From an uncultured Planctomycetia bacterium (lineage in GTDB: Bacteria; Planctomycetota; UBA1135; GCA-002686595), in the NCBI GenBank assembly GCA_937952135.1, contig CALFYL010000094.1, positions 1 to 30,295 of the forward strand: a stretch of 30,295 nucleotides of DNA, in the 5' to 3' direction. Both the position numbers and the translations under genes were made by a program. Below, in pieces: positions 18,281-28,410 of the stretch; position 1 is the first letter of the stretch, and every line of letters starts with the position of its first letter. The notes beneath the pieces are model-generated. The model had not been told where the DNA came from and made no database searches. It saw nothing but the letters and a program-made list of their open reading frames with translations.

Positions 18281-19954
18281 CTACTCCGGAACGACTTCGA
18301 TCGTGAGTGCCGCGGTCTCGGGCGCCGTTCTCGCGCTGTCGTACATGCGAAGGAACGCGTCCGCCTCCGGCACGGTCGAGGCGCGCAGCGCGTCGGCCCA
18401 GTGCGGCGGGATCGGCTGGTAGTGCAGCCACACCGTGATCACGAGCTCGGCGGCGTCGGGCGGCAGCGCGACGCGGTAGGTGACCGTGTCGCCGCCGTCG
18501 CCGAAATCGTCGTCGTCGACGCCCACGGGCGCGGTCTCATCCGCGTGCGGCCCGTCGCGCTTCCAGCCGCGCGGCAGCAGCCGGTTGTCCTTGAGCGCCC
18601 GCGCCATCGCGCCGAGGGACTGCGTCGCTCGGCCGGAAGCGTCGGCGGCGACGAGCTCGTACACCTGCACGTCCTGGGGGCGCTCGATCGTGTCGAAGTG
18701 CGCGAGCGCGAGCTCGTCGACGACGCCCTCGAGGCGGCCGCGCTCGTCGAAGGCGCCCGAGTCGAACAGCGACGCGCCGCCCGAGCGCACGGTCGTGCGC
18801 AGCCACGCGCGGCGCGAGGGGTAGCCGCTCGGGAACTTGTGGCCGGCGAGGTTCTCGACGCGCACGTCGAACTCGAGCGTCGCGCCGTCGCGGCGCGCGT
18901 TCTGCACCGTGACGCGGGCCGTGGCGTGCGCGAGCTGCGCGCGCGTGGCGTTGAGCACGCGCTCGAGCGCCGGCTTCGAGGCCGTGACTCCGAGCTCCTC
19001 GGCGTTGTCGCGCAGCATCTCGATGAGTAGCGCGTTGCCGCCGACGAAGCTGTGCGCGCGCACGTCCGGCCGCACCGCGATGTTGAAATCCAGCCCGCGC
19101 GGGTTGCGCGCGATCTTCATCGAGCCGACGTCGGGCATGTGGCACTCCTGGCAGCTCTTCGAGCGGCTCGTCGCGCCCTGCTCGTCGGAGTACACGCTGT
19201 TGCGCCACTCGAGGTACGGCGCCTGCTCGAGGAACGGCTCGCCCGATCCCGAGTGCGTGTAGAGCGTGTGGCACGAGCCGCACAGCGCCGACGAGCTGAT
19301 GTGCGCGCCGTGCGTCGGAGTGAAGCCGGTGTGGGCGCGCATCGGGCCGGTCGCGGGATCCTTGTAGGGCCCGAAGATCACGCCCTCGCGGCCGACCGGC
19401 AGCGCGCCGCTGAAGGTCGAAGGCTTGCCGAGCTCGCCCGGCGTCGTGCGGTGGCACACCGTGCACGACACGCCGTCGCGCGCGAGCTCGTCCTGGCTCG
19501 CGTGTTCGAAGGTCAGCGGCTGGTCGCCGACGAGCCGCGCGCCGTGGTGGCTCATCGGCGCGTGGCAGGTGAGGCACAGCGCTTCGATCTCGCCGCGCCT
19601 CTCGGGCGCGAGCTCGACTTCGCGCGCCAGTTGCGCGCGCCAGTACGGATCGCGGAACGAGTTCGCCATCGGCGTTGCGCGCCAGGTCTCGAAGGGCGAG
19701 ACGTCGTCGCCGGTCGCGGCGGTGAGCGCGCGGGCGGTGGGCGCGGCGCTGTGGCAGAGCGCGCAGCGCTCGGACGGCAGGAACGGTGTGAGAGCGCCGT
19801 GCGCGCTCGTCGTGTCCGCGGCCGCGGCGGAGCTCGCGGCGGCGCTCGCGGGCTGAGCGGGCGCCGAACTGGAAGAGGTCACGGCTTCGCAGGCCCAAAC
19901 CGCGGCAACGGCGAGGGCGGCGAGAACGACGAGGGCGTGGCGCGGTCGGCTCAT
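18281..19954 (-). CDS. Five-haem cytochrome c lipoprotein
   Basis: A 557-aa exported multihaem protein. From the ATG at 19954 the leader runs to VWAC, with Cys22 as a probable lipidation site, followed by a Ser/Ala-rich linker. Five CxxCH haem sites are at 64-68 (CALCH), 127-131 (CLTCH), 164-168 (CTVCH), 225-229 (CGSCH) and 268-272 (CQECH). Additional His residues that could act as distal ligands include HH at 136-137 and those in THGAHIS (214-220). The C-terminal half (about 310-557) has no haem sites and reads as beta-rich, ending in a sandwich-like domain. Such proteins carry electrons in the periplasm, in the cytochrome c554/NapC/NrfB-like structural range; the donor and acceptor are unknown. 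It is a single-gene unit; an upstream in-frame extension is rejected because it is Arg-rich and lacks a signal. Confidence 0.85.
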   Translation of the reverse strand: MSRPRHALVVLAALAVAAVWACEAVTSSSSAPAQPASAAASSAAAADTTSAHGALTPFLPSERCALCHSAAPTARALTAATGDDVSPFETWRATPMANSFRDPYWRAQLAREVELAPERRGEIEALCLTCHAPMSHHGARLVGDQPLTFEHASQDELARDGVSCTVCHRTTPGELGKPSTFSGALPVGREGVIFGPYKDPATGPMRAHTGFTPTHGAHISSSALCGSCHTLYTHSGSGEPFLEQAPYLEWRNSVYSDEQGATSRSKSCQECHMPDVGSMKIARNPRGLDFNIAVRPDVRAHSFVGGNALLIEMLRDNAEELGVTASKPALERVLNATRAQLAHATARVTVQNARRDGATLEFDVRVENLAGHKFPSGYPSRRAWLRTTVRSGGASLFDSGAFDERGRLEGVVDELALAHFDTIERPQDVQVYELVAADASGRATQSLGAMARALKDNRLLPRGWKRDGPHADETAPVGVDDDDFGDGGDTVTYRVALPPDAAELVITVWLHYQPIPPHWADALRASTVPEADAFLRMYDSARTAPETAALTIEVVPE

Positions 19955-20030
19955 GGAGCTTCGAAACCTAGCGCGCCGCGCGACTCGCCCGCAATCCGCA
20001 CGAAGGCCAGGCCCCCGCAATTCTGTCGAG

Positions 20031-20075
20031 AAACAAAGCCGCCCGGCGCGCGATCGCTCGCGGCGCCGGGCGGCT
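20031..20075 (-). terminator. Intrinsic terminator of typA
   Basis: Perfect 13-bp inverted repeat (20037-20049 with 20063-20075, arm AGCCGCCCGGCGC) around a 13-base loop. Read on the minus strand it is followed at once by TTTGTTT (20037-20031), the U-rich tract of a factor-independent terminator. It begins 22 bases after the typA stop codon. Confidence 0.85.
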
Positions 20076-20097
20076 CGTGTCGTGAAACGTGCGTGGG

Positions 20098-21939
<1,842 letters not shown>

Positions 21940-22005
21940 GACGGTCTTCGTGCTCGGGAGGGAGTGAATCCAGGCGGGCGGCTCCCGCGCAAAAAAGGGC
22001 GAAAG

Positions 22006-22034
22006 AGTGTAGAGGCAAGCGCCCGTTCTCTCAA
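22006..22034 (-). promoter_or_regulatory. Promoter of typA
   Basis: Minus strand: TTGAGA (22034-22029), exact 17-base spacer, TACACT (22011-22006). Five and four of six positions match the sigma-70 consensus. Initiation near 21999 gives a leader of about 60 bases before the ATG at 21939. Confidence 0.55.
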
Positions 22035-22126
22035 CCGCGACGCGGCGCGGCGCCGGCCTCGAGCGCCGCCGGGTACTGCTGCGGATTGTGAGCGCCGCGG
22101 CGCGGCTGTAGCCTCCTTTGTCCCCC

Positions 22127-23401
22127 ATGTCGGCGGGGAAGGACGCGACTTTAGTGACCCCCGCCTACCTGATCGTCGTGCCGGCGCCCTTCTGGCGCGT
22201 CGACGACCGGCGCGCCGCGGTCGAATCGGCCTTTGCGCGCCATCTGGTGGCGCTTCTGGCCTCCCTGCAGCCGCACTACCGCGAGGTCGTGGTGGCCGCG
22301 CCGGTCATGGACGCGGCGGGGTACGAGCAGGTGAAGTCCCGTTGCCTGCAACTCGACCGCGAGCGCGACGGCGTGCGCTTCGTGGCGCTGCGGCCGGAGT
22401 CCGTCGGCGTCGGCGGCGTTGTGCTCCGAATTCCGTCGATGTTGCGAATCCTGTGGCGCGAGATCGGCCGCGCGGGCGTCGTCCACGCCGGTCCGTCGCA
22501 GCTCCTGACCCCGATGGAGAACCTCGCGCTGGCGCTCGGCTACCTCCGCGGCCGCCGCCGCGTGTTCGTGGTCGACATCGACTGGCGCGAGTCGGCGCGG
22601 ATGAACCTCGCCACGGGCCAGTGGTCGCGCGGCGTGTACCTGCGCGCGCGCTGGGTGCACCATGCCTGGCTCGCCTTCCAGACGCGCATCGCGAGCCGCA
22701 CCTGCCATGTGCTGCTGCTCAAGGGCCGCAAGTTGATCGCCGACTTCGCGCGCGGCGCGCCGAACGCGCACACGTTCCTCGACGCGGTGCACTCCGAGGA
22801 GATGGTGCTCGACGCCGACGCCGCGGCCAGCAAGCGCGAACGCGTCGCGCGCTCGGATGGACCGCTGCGCTGTCTCTACTTCGGCCGCTTGACGCACTAC
22901 AAAGGCGTGACGGCGATGATCGAGGCCGTGGCGCTCGCTCGCACGCGCGGTGCGGCGCTGACCTTCGACATCCTCGGCGAGGGCGATCAGGAGGCCGAGT
23001 TGCGCGCGCTCGTCGCGGCGAAAGGGCTCGAGGGGTGCGTCAAATTCCATTCGCCGCGGCCCTACGGCGTCGAATTCCTGAGCTCGCTCGACGAATTCGA
23101 CCTGATGCTCGCCGCCCCGCTCGCCGAGGACACGCCGCGCAGCGCGGTCGACGTCCAGTCGCGCGGGATCCCGCTGCTCGCCTTCGACACGTACTACTAC
23201 GTCGAGCTCGCGGCCGCCGGGGCGTCCGTGCTGTGCACGCCGTGGCGCGACATCGAGGCCTTCGCGCAGCGCCTCGTCGATCTCGCATCGAACCGCGCGC
23301 CGCTCGCGGAACTCGTCCCTCCGGCGGTCGAATTCGCCCGCCAGAACACGCAGGAAATCTGGCTCGCGCGCCGCGCCGCGTGGACCCTGGACGCCCCCTG
23401 A
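22127..23401 (+). CDS. GT4-like glycosyltransferase
   Basis: A 424-aa cytoplasmic or peripheral membrane GT-B enzyme. The C-terminal half is a Glycosyltransferase-1 nucleotide-sugar domain: LRCLYFGRLTHYKGVTAMIEA (about 244-264), LTFDILGEGDQEAELR, and then EDTPRSAVD-VQSRGIPLLAFD. In most GT4 enzymes this last site is EX7E; here it is EX7D. The N-terminal acceptor domain opens with AYLIVVPAPFWR and carries VHAGPSQLLTPMENLAL. The donor and acceptor sugars cannot be read from sequence; a role in surface polysaccharide or lipid glycosylation is usual. The ATG at 22127 (MSAGKDATL) is the best start although no ribosome binding site stands out. It is divergent from typA; the 187-base gap holds the typA promoter. 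It is followed 70 bases on by tRNA-Val. Confidence 0.82.
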   Translation: MSAGKDATLVTPAYLIVVPAPFWRVDDRRAAVESAFARHLVALLASLQPHYREVVVAAPVMDAAGYEQVKSRCLQLDRERDGVRFVALRPESVGVGGVVLRIPSMLRILWREIGRAGVVHAGPSQLLTPMENLALALGYLRGRRRVFVVDIDWRESARMNLATGQWSRGVYLRARWVHHAWLAFQTRIASRTCHVLLLKGRKLIADFARGAPNAHTFLDAVHSEEMVLDADAAASKRERVARSDGPLRCLYFGRLTHYKGVTAMIEAVALARTRGAALTFDILGEGDQEAELRALVAAKGLEGCVKFHSPRPYGVEFLSSLDEFDLMLAAPLAEDTPRSAVDVQSRGIPLLAFDTYYYVELAAAGASVLCTPWRDIEAFAQRLVDLASNRAPLAELVPPAVEFARQNTQEIWLARRAAWTLDAP

Positions 23402-23430
23402 GCGACGCCGCCGCCGCCTCCGCGGAACCC

Positions 23431-23459
23431 TTGCACGCCCTCGCGAGCGCCGCTAGAGT
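23431..23459 (+). promoter_or_regulatory. Promoter of tRNA-Val
   Basis: TTGCAC (23431-23436), 17-base spacer, TAGAGT (23454-23459); three and four of six consensus matches. Initiation near 23466 is six bases ahead of the mature 5' end at 23472, the spacing expected of a tRNA promoter. Confidence 0.5.
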
Positions 23460-23471
23460 CTCCGCCCCGCT

Positions 23472-23547
23472 GGGCCGCTAACTCAATCGGCAGAGTGCCA
23501 TGTTCACAGCGTGGAAGTTACTGGTTCGACTCCAGTGCGGCCCACCA
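23472..23547 (+). tRNA. tRNA-Val(CAC), CCA encoded
   Basis: Cloverleaf: acceptor GGGCCGC/GCGGCCC, D stem ACTC/GAGT, anticodon arm CCATG-TTCACAG-CGTGG with anticodon CAC and one G-U pair, variable loop AAGTT, T arm ACTGG-TTCGACT-CCAGT, discriminator A and CCA at 23545-23547. It reads GTG, a very frequent codon in this GC-rich genome. Confidence 0.93.
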
Positions 23548-23730
23548 CGTACAACCCGTTCGATCGCCCGTCGCCGACCGCGGACTGCCGCTAGTCGCGC
23601 GACGCGAGCGCCAGAGCGCCCGCTCGCGTGCGCGCAGCCTCCCCGCGATCGACCCGCGGAAAGCGCGGGAAATCGGGGCGTTTCGCTGGCTCGGCGAGCG
23701 CGTCGCCGGGCGGAATTCGAATCGAACCCG

Positions 23731-24486
23731 GTGCGCGGGCGGTGGCTCGCAGTCGCGTTGTCGTTGGCCCTCGCGAGTTGCTCGGGCGACGGTGGAGCGC
23801 CGGGAGCGTCCGACATCGCAGCGCTCGTCAAGGATGTCGCTGCGGAGGAGGCTGCCGCGAACGAGTCCGCCGCGGAGGGGGCCGCGACGCGCGCGGATGG
23901 ATCGCCCGCGCGGCGCGCCGTTCGCGATTCGATTCGGCAGGTGCTCGTCGCGAGCGATCGGCTCGGGGCGGAAGTCGGGAGGTACTTTCGGCGGCCGCAG
24001 CTCAGCGCCTATCTGCTGCTCGACGACTCGTATGTCGGCGGCACGTTCCCGGCGGGAATCGCGGAGTCGTTGCGCGAGGTCGAAGCACTCGAGGACGCGT
24101 ATCTGGCGGAAACGCGCGGCTTCTCCGGGTTGCTTGCGAGCAAGTTCACCGACGCGGGCGTGTCGGCGGAGCAGGCCGAGGTCGACGAGCTGGCCGCTGC
24201 GTTCGCCGCCGAGCGGAAGCCCATCGTCGTCGCCGTCGAAGCGCACCGCGAGTTCGTCGTGGCGGCGGCCGAGCTCTACGAACTGGTCGCCTCGCAGCCG
24301 GAGTCCATCCGGTCGATGCGCGATGGACTCGAGATTTCCGATCCGGCCCTGCTGGAGCGCTTCAACTCGCGAGTCGACGCCGTGAACAGCGCCATCGATG
24401 CGACGAATTCCGCGCTTCGAGCGCTGGATTCCGAACAGCGAAAGAGCGTGCACTGGATGGGGCTGGCGAAACGGGTCGAGCGCTGA
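23731..24486 (+). CDS. Predicted helical lipoprotein, function unknown
   Basis: A 251-aa exported protein. The GTG at 23731 begins a short lipoprotein signal (RGRWLAVALSLALASC) with lipobox LASC and Cys17 as the lipidation site. No binding site precedes the GTG, but earlier starts run into the tRNA-Val gene. After an Ala/Glu-rich linker the rest is mostly alpha helix with heptad-like patterns (EVEALEDAYLAETR, AEVDELAAAFAAERK, FNSRVDAVNSAIDATNSALR), so a coiled-coil or four-helix fold is likely. No family is recognised. It ends 271 bases before the sigma factor gene on the same strand and might be regulated with it, but this is not shown by the sequence. Confidence 0.6.
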   Translation: MRGRWLAVALSLALASCSGDGGAPGASDIAALVKDVAAEEAAANESAAEGAATRADGSPARRAVRDSIRQVLVASDRLGAEVGRYFRRPQLSAYLLLDDSYVGGTFPAGIAESLREVEALEDAYLAETRGFSGLLASKFTDAGVSAEQAEVDELAAAFAAERKPIVVAVEAHREFVVAAAELYELVASQPESIRSMRDGLEISDPALLERFNSRVDAVNSAIDATNSALRALDSEQRKSVHWMGLAKRVER

Positions 24487-24676
24487 AGCGCGACGGGGCC
24501 GCCGCGCACGACTCGGCGCGGACGCTCGCGCCCCGTTGTGGGTGAAACTCGCCGGCGCACCTTGTTCCGCGGGAAAACGGCGCCGGCGGACCGGCGAGCG
24601 GGTGCGAGCGAGGATTCCGGGCCGAGCTGCGGAAGAATCGCATTCGCTGGCGGCGGCGGGGCCAAAACGACGTTCG

Positions 24677-24705
24677 TTGTGAGGTTCCGAGGACCCTCGT
24701 ATGCT
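24677..24705 (+). promoter_or_regulatory. Possible promoter of the sigma factor-kinase cluster
   Basis: TTGTGA (24677-24682), 17-base spacer, TATGCT (24700-24705), each four of six consensus matches. Initiation near 24712 leaves about 45 bases before the sigma factor ATG. Both boxes are in the least GC-rich part of this gap. Confidence 0.4.
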
Positions 24706-24757
24706 CCTTCGCTTCCCCCGCCCGATAGCAGCCCGAACCGCGAGAGGAGAACGCGGC

Positions 24758-25345
24758 ATGAGCGATCGCGCGTCCAATTCGCACTCGGCCGACGCTTCCC
24801 CGTCGGTGACCCGAGTGCTCGCTCGCCTGCGCGACGGAGATCGCGACGCCTTCGACGAACTCGTCCCGCTCGTCTACGACGAGTTGCGCCGAATTGCACA
24901 GCGTCAGATGTCCGGGCAGCCGACGGGACACACGCTTCAAGCGACGGCGCTCGTCCACGAAGCCGTCGCCCGCTTGAGCGCGGGAGCGGACGATTCGTGG
25001 CAGAACCGGGTCCACTTCTTCTCGGCGGCCGCGCGCGCGATGCGCTGCGTCCTCGTCGACCACGCCAGGAGCAAGGCGCGCGTCCGGCGGCGCGGCAACG
25101 GAGAGCGCGTGCCGTTCGACGACATCGTCGCCGCCTACGAGGAACGCAGCTTCAACCTCGTCGAGCTCGACGACGCGCTCGACCGGCTCGCGACGTTCGA
25201 TCCGCGGCTGGCGCGCGCCGTGGAGCTGCGCTTCTTCGCCGGGCTGGGGCTCGACGAAGTGGCGGAAGTGCTCGGGATCTCGCGGCGCTCCGTCGAACGC
25301 GAACTCACCTGCGCGAAGGCCTGGCTTCGAAAGGCGCTCATGTGA
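24758..25345 (+). CDS. ECF-type RNA polymerase sigma factor (TIGR02999-like)
   Basis: A 195-aa alternative sigma factor. Region 2 is LARLRDGDRDAFDELVPLVY-DELRRIAQRQM (about 22-52), and the GHTLQATALVHEAVARL segment (about 58-74) is diagnostic of the TIGR02999 group common in Planctomycetota and Acidobacteriota. Region 4 (ARAVELRFFAGLGLDEVAEV then GISRRSVERELTCAKAWLRK) gives the helix-turn-helix that reads the -35 element. AGGAG at 24745-24749 lies eight bases before the ATG. No anti-sigma factor is adjacent. Instead the kinase gene starts inside the stop codon (GTGA, four-base overlap), so both are translationally coupled. Members of this group are thought to be controlled by phosphorylation from the partner kinase; that is known for related ECF groups and is inference here. 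Confidence 0.9.
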   Translation: MSDRASNSHSADASPSVTRVLARLRDGDRDAFDELVPLVYDELRRIAQRQMSGQPTGHTLQATALVHEAVARLSAGADDSWQNRVHFFSAAARAMRCVLVDHARSKARVRRRGNGERVPFDDIVAAYEERSFNLVELDDALDRLATFDPRLARAVELRFFAGLGLDEVAEVLGISRRSVERELTCAKAWLRKALM

Positions 25346-27945
25346 ACGGCGAGCGGTGGGCGCGGATCAAGTCGCTGCTGGCGCGCGCACTCGAACTCGC
25401 TCCCGGGGAGCGCGCCGCGTTCCTCGAGCGGGAGTGCGCCGGCGATCTCGGACTGCGCAGGGAGGTCGAGGCGCTGCTCCAGGTCGCCGACGCGGATTCG
25501 GGCTTCCTCGAGCCGCCGATCGACCTCAACGCTCCGCGCGCAGCGTCGCCGAGCGTAGCTCCGGCGCAGTTGGGCGAGTTCGAGCTCCACGAGGAGCTCG
25601 GCCGCGGCGGAATGGGCGTCGTCTACCGCGCGCGGCAGGCGTCGCTCGATCGGTGGGTGGCGCTCAAGGTGCTCGACAAGGAACGCGTCTCGTCGGCGCG
25701 CCGCGTCGGCGGCTTCCAGGACGAGGCGCGAAAGGCCGCCAAGTTGCGGCACGCGGGGATCGCCGCGGTCCACGCCTTCGGCGAAAGCGCGGGCACGCAC
25801 TACTTCGCGATGGAGTGGGTGCCCGGGCGCGATCTGGGGCGCGAACTCGAGCGCTTGCGCCGCGCGCGCGAGGGCGCCGCACCGGCCCCCGGTGAGCGCG
25901 CCATCCTCCCGGCCTTCGACGCCGCCGGCTACTACCGGCGAGTGGCGGAGTTCTGCGCGGAGGTTGCGCGCGCGCTGCAGCACGCCCACGAGAACGGGCT
26001 CGTGCACCGCGACGTCAAGCCGCAGAACATCCTGTTGCGCTGGGATGCGGGCGCGGTGGTGGTCGACTTCGGCATCGCGCGCGACGAGAGCTTCGGCCGC
26101 ACGCCGTCGCCCGAGCTGCTCGAGGGCACGCCCTACTACATGAGCCCCGAGCAGGTCGACCGCGCGCGCCACAAGCTCGACCACCGCACCGACGTCTATT
26201 CGCTGGGCGTGGTGCTCTACGAGTGCCTGACGCTCGCGCGGCCCTTCGACGGCCAGACGTCGCACGAGGTCCTCGACAAGATCGCGCGCTTCGACCCGCG
26301 GCCCGTGCGCCTGATCAACCGCCGCGCGCCGCGCGACCTCGCGACGATCTGTTCCAAAGCGATGTCGCGCGCGCCGAGCGACCGCTACGCGAGCGCCCGC
26401 CACTTCAGCGACGACCTCGAGCGCTTTCTGGATCACCGGGCGATCCTCGCGACTCAGCCGACTTGGGCGGCGAGAGCCGGCGGCTTCCTGCGCCGCCACC
26501 GCGGCCGCTTCGTCGTCGCGGCGGCGGTGCTCGCGGCGCTCTCGCTCGGCGCCTTGGAGCAGGCGCGCCGGCAGCAGCGGGAGCGCGAGAACGAACTCAC
26601 GGCGCGCCTCGCGCAGCACGTGAGCGAGTTTCGCGAGGCCGCGCAGGATCCGTGGCGCCTCGACTCCGAGCGCGCGGCGCGCCTGGCGGCGGCGTCGCTC
26701 GACCTCGCGCGCCGCGCCGCGGAGCTGCCCGCCGAGTCCGAGGCCGTGCGCAAGCTCGTGGAGGAGTTGGAGCTCGTGCGAGGGCGCGCGAAGGACGCGC
26801 TCACGGACGCCGCGCTGCGGGAGCTCGACGCAGCGGCCACGCAAGTCGACGCGACGGAGCGCTTCACCGGAGTCGCCCGCGGGTTGATCCTGCTCGTCGC
26901 GGCGAGCCACGCCTTTCCCGAGGACGCGGCGGTCGCGCGTCTGGCGGGCGGCGACGCCGTGCTGCCGCGCCTGAGCGTACGCACGCCGCCCGGTGTGGCG
27001 GCGCGGGTGTCGGTGCGGCGCGTCGATCCGCTGACCGGGTTGTTCGGCGAGCGGATCGATTTGGGCGCGGCGCCACTGGAGGGCGCGCGCATGTTGCCGG
27101 GTTTCCAGCGCGTGATCGTCGAGTTCGACGATGGCCGCTTCGTCGAGTGCCTGCGCGAGCTGCCGTGGCGGCCGGCGACGGTCGAGCTGGACGTCGTTCC
27201 GCCGCCGCACGACTCCGTTCTGCTCGCGAACATGGTGCTCATCGACGGGGCGACGACGTGCTTTCCCGACCCGGCTTTCGGCTGCCCGAACACGGGGAAC
27301 GCGACGGCGGTGCCGAGCTTCTACGTCGATCGCTTCGAGGTTTCGAACGGCGAGTACGCCGAGTTCCTCGCCGCGACGGGCGCGACCGCGCCGAATTTCT
27401 GGTCGGAGGCCGGCGAAGCGCAGGCGCTCGAGGTCTGGCGCGCGCTGCCGGTGACCGACGTGAGCTGGCACGACGCGGTGCGCTACTCCGAGTGGGCCGG
27501 CAAGCGGCTGGTGACGCACCCGGAGTGGGAGCTCGTCGCGCGCGGCGAGCGCGGGCGGCGCGCGCCGTGGCCGGGCGACGACGCCGACGCGCTACGCGGC
27601 AACGTCGCGCAGCCGTCTCCGCCGCGCATGGATTCGCAACTCGAGCGGCTCTCGTACTACCTCGCCTCCGCGCAGACCGTCGACAGCCACCTCGACGCCG
27701 GCACTCCGCTGCCGCACGGCGTCCTGCACTTGTATGGAAACGCGAGCGAGTTCACCGAGAGCGTTTTCGTTCACCGCGTGCGCGACTCGTGGATCGTCGA
27801 ACCCGACGAGCGTTTCGTGCTCGGCTGCGCGTGGAGCGCCAGCTCGCTCGGCGACCCGATGATCACGCACGAGTTCGCGTCGGTGCACGCCGCCGCGAGC
27901 TCCGTTTCGCGCGGCTTCCGCTGCGCGAGAAGCGTAGTTCCCTGA
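25342..27945 (+). CDS. Receptor Ser/Thr protein kinase with degenerate FGE-like sensor domain
   Basis: An 867-aa membrane kinase starting at GTG 25342 with GAAAGG seven bases upstream. Residues 5-57 (RWARIKSLLARALELAPGER, then EVEALLQVAD) are the leader found in kinases paired with TIGR02999 sigma factors. The Hanks-type kinase spans about 80-365: GRGGMGVVYRA (87-97), Lys109, HRDVKPQN (222-229), DFG (242-244), SPE (268-270). One membrane span follows at about 390-405, then a helical periplasmic stalk (410-500). A formylglycine-generating-enzyme/SUMF1-like domain fills about 630-867 (NMVLIDGA, VDRFEVSNGEYAEFL, DVSWHDAVRYSEWAGKRLVT, VSRGFRCARSV). The catalytic Cys site of true FGE (GGSW.C type) reads GCAWSAS, so the domain is probably a ligand or glycan sensor. 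The kinase active site is intact. Likely partner: the coupled sigma factor. Confidence 0.92.
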   Translation: MNGERWARIKSLLARALELAPGERAAFLERECAGDLGLRREVEALLQVADADSGFLEPPIDLNAPRAASPSVAPAQLGEFELHEELGRGGMGVVYRARQASLDRWVALKVLDKERVSSARRVGGFQDEARKAAKLRHAGIAAVHAFGESAGTHYFAMEWVPGRDLGRELERLRRAREGAAPAPGERAILPAFDAAGYYRRVAEFCAEVARALQHAHENGLVHRDVKPQNILLRWDAGAVVVDFGIARDESFGRTPSPELLEGTPYYMSPEQVDRARHKLDHRTDVYSLGVVLYECLTLARPFDGQTSHEVLDKIARFDPRPVRLINRRAPRDLATICSKAMSRAPSDRYASARHFSDDLERFLDHRAILATQPTWAARAGGFLRRHRGRFVVAAAVLAALSLGALEQARRQQRERENELTARLAQHVSEFREAAQDPWRLDSERAARLAAASLDLARRAAELPAESEAVRKLVEELELVRGRAKDALTDAALRELDAAATQVDATERFTGVARGLILLVAASHAFPEDAAVARLAGGDAVLPRLSVRTPPGVAARVSVRRVDPLTGLFGERIDLGAAPLEGARMLPGFQRVIVEFDDGRFVECLRELPWRPATVELDVVPPPHDSVLLANMVLIDGATTCFPDPAFGCPNTGNATAVPSFYVDRFEVSNGEYAEFLAATGATAPNFWSEAGEAQALEVWRALPVTDVSWHDAVRYSEWAGKRLVTHPEWELVARGERGRRAPWPGDDADALRGNVAQPSPPRMDSQLERLSYYLASAQTVDSHLDAGTPLPHGVLHLYGNASEFTESVFVHRVRDSWIVEPDERFVLGCAWSASSLGDPMITHEFASVHAAASSVSRGFRCARSVVP

Positions 27946-27976
27946 CGGCTTCCCCAAGGATCGCGATCCGCTTCCC

Positions 27977-28375
27977 ATGACGACGTTTACCATCGATGTC
28001 TGCCTTCGCACGGTGTCCGCTCTCCCGTCCGAGCCGACGACGGCGCCCGGCGTGGCGGTGCTTCTCGCCGAAACCCCCGCGCCCATCCGTGCGTGCCTCG
28101 CGTCGAACGTGATCGAGGCGACGGTCGCCGGCACGGACGACGCCGCGCGAACCCGAGCGCTCGAGTCGCTCCTGATCCCGTTGCCCGCGGCGGATGGCTG
28201 GGGCTTCGACGTGCGCCAGCTCGGACACCGGATCAACATCTACACCGGCGAGTGGACCCCGATGGCCGGCGCCACGTCGTTCGTGCTCACGAAGGACGAC
28301 GCGCCGTACCGGCAAACGCTCATCGTTCAGGGCGCGCGCTGCGTCGTCGAGTACGAAGTCTGCGTCACGGGTTGA
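27977..28375 (+). CDS. Small protein of unknown function in the kinase cluster
   Basis: A 132-aa protein without signal peptide or membrane span, starting 31 bases after the kinase stop. AAGGA at 27956-27960 is upstream, but 16 bases from the ATG, so rather far. Composition is beta-rich, with aromatic residues concentrated in the centre (DGWGFDVRQLGHRINIYTGE then WTPMAGATSFVLTKDD). This could be a small beta-barrel or sandwich. Four Cys are spread widely with no metal-site pattern. I recognise no family. Codon use and GC match its neighbours, so it is resident rather than newly acquired. Same strand and short spacing suggest it is co-transcribed with the sigma factor and kinase. Confidence 0.6.
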   Translation: MTTFTIDVCLRTVSALPSEPTTAPGVAVLLAETPAPIRACLASNVIEATVAGTDDAARTRALESLLIPLPAADGWGFDVRQLGHRINIYTGEWTPMAGATSFVLTKDDAPYRQTLIVQGARCVVEYEVCVTG

Positions 28376-28410
28376 GCGCGAGCGACGCCGGCGCCTCGAC
28401 TTCCAAGAGC

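Noticed and set aside
23711..23740. T-arm-like sequence GAATCGAACCCGG suggesting another tRNA scar
   Set aside because: On the minus strand the flanks do not form a T stem or acceptor, and no CCA or anticodon arm is present; chance similarity.
27229..27945. FGE-like domain of the kinase as the activator of the two sulfatase-like proteins
   Set aside because: The domain lacks the catalytic Cys pair, and the hydrolases have Thr at the target position, so no formylglycine could be made in either.
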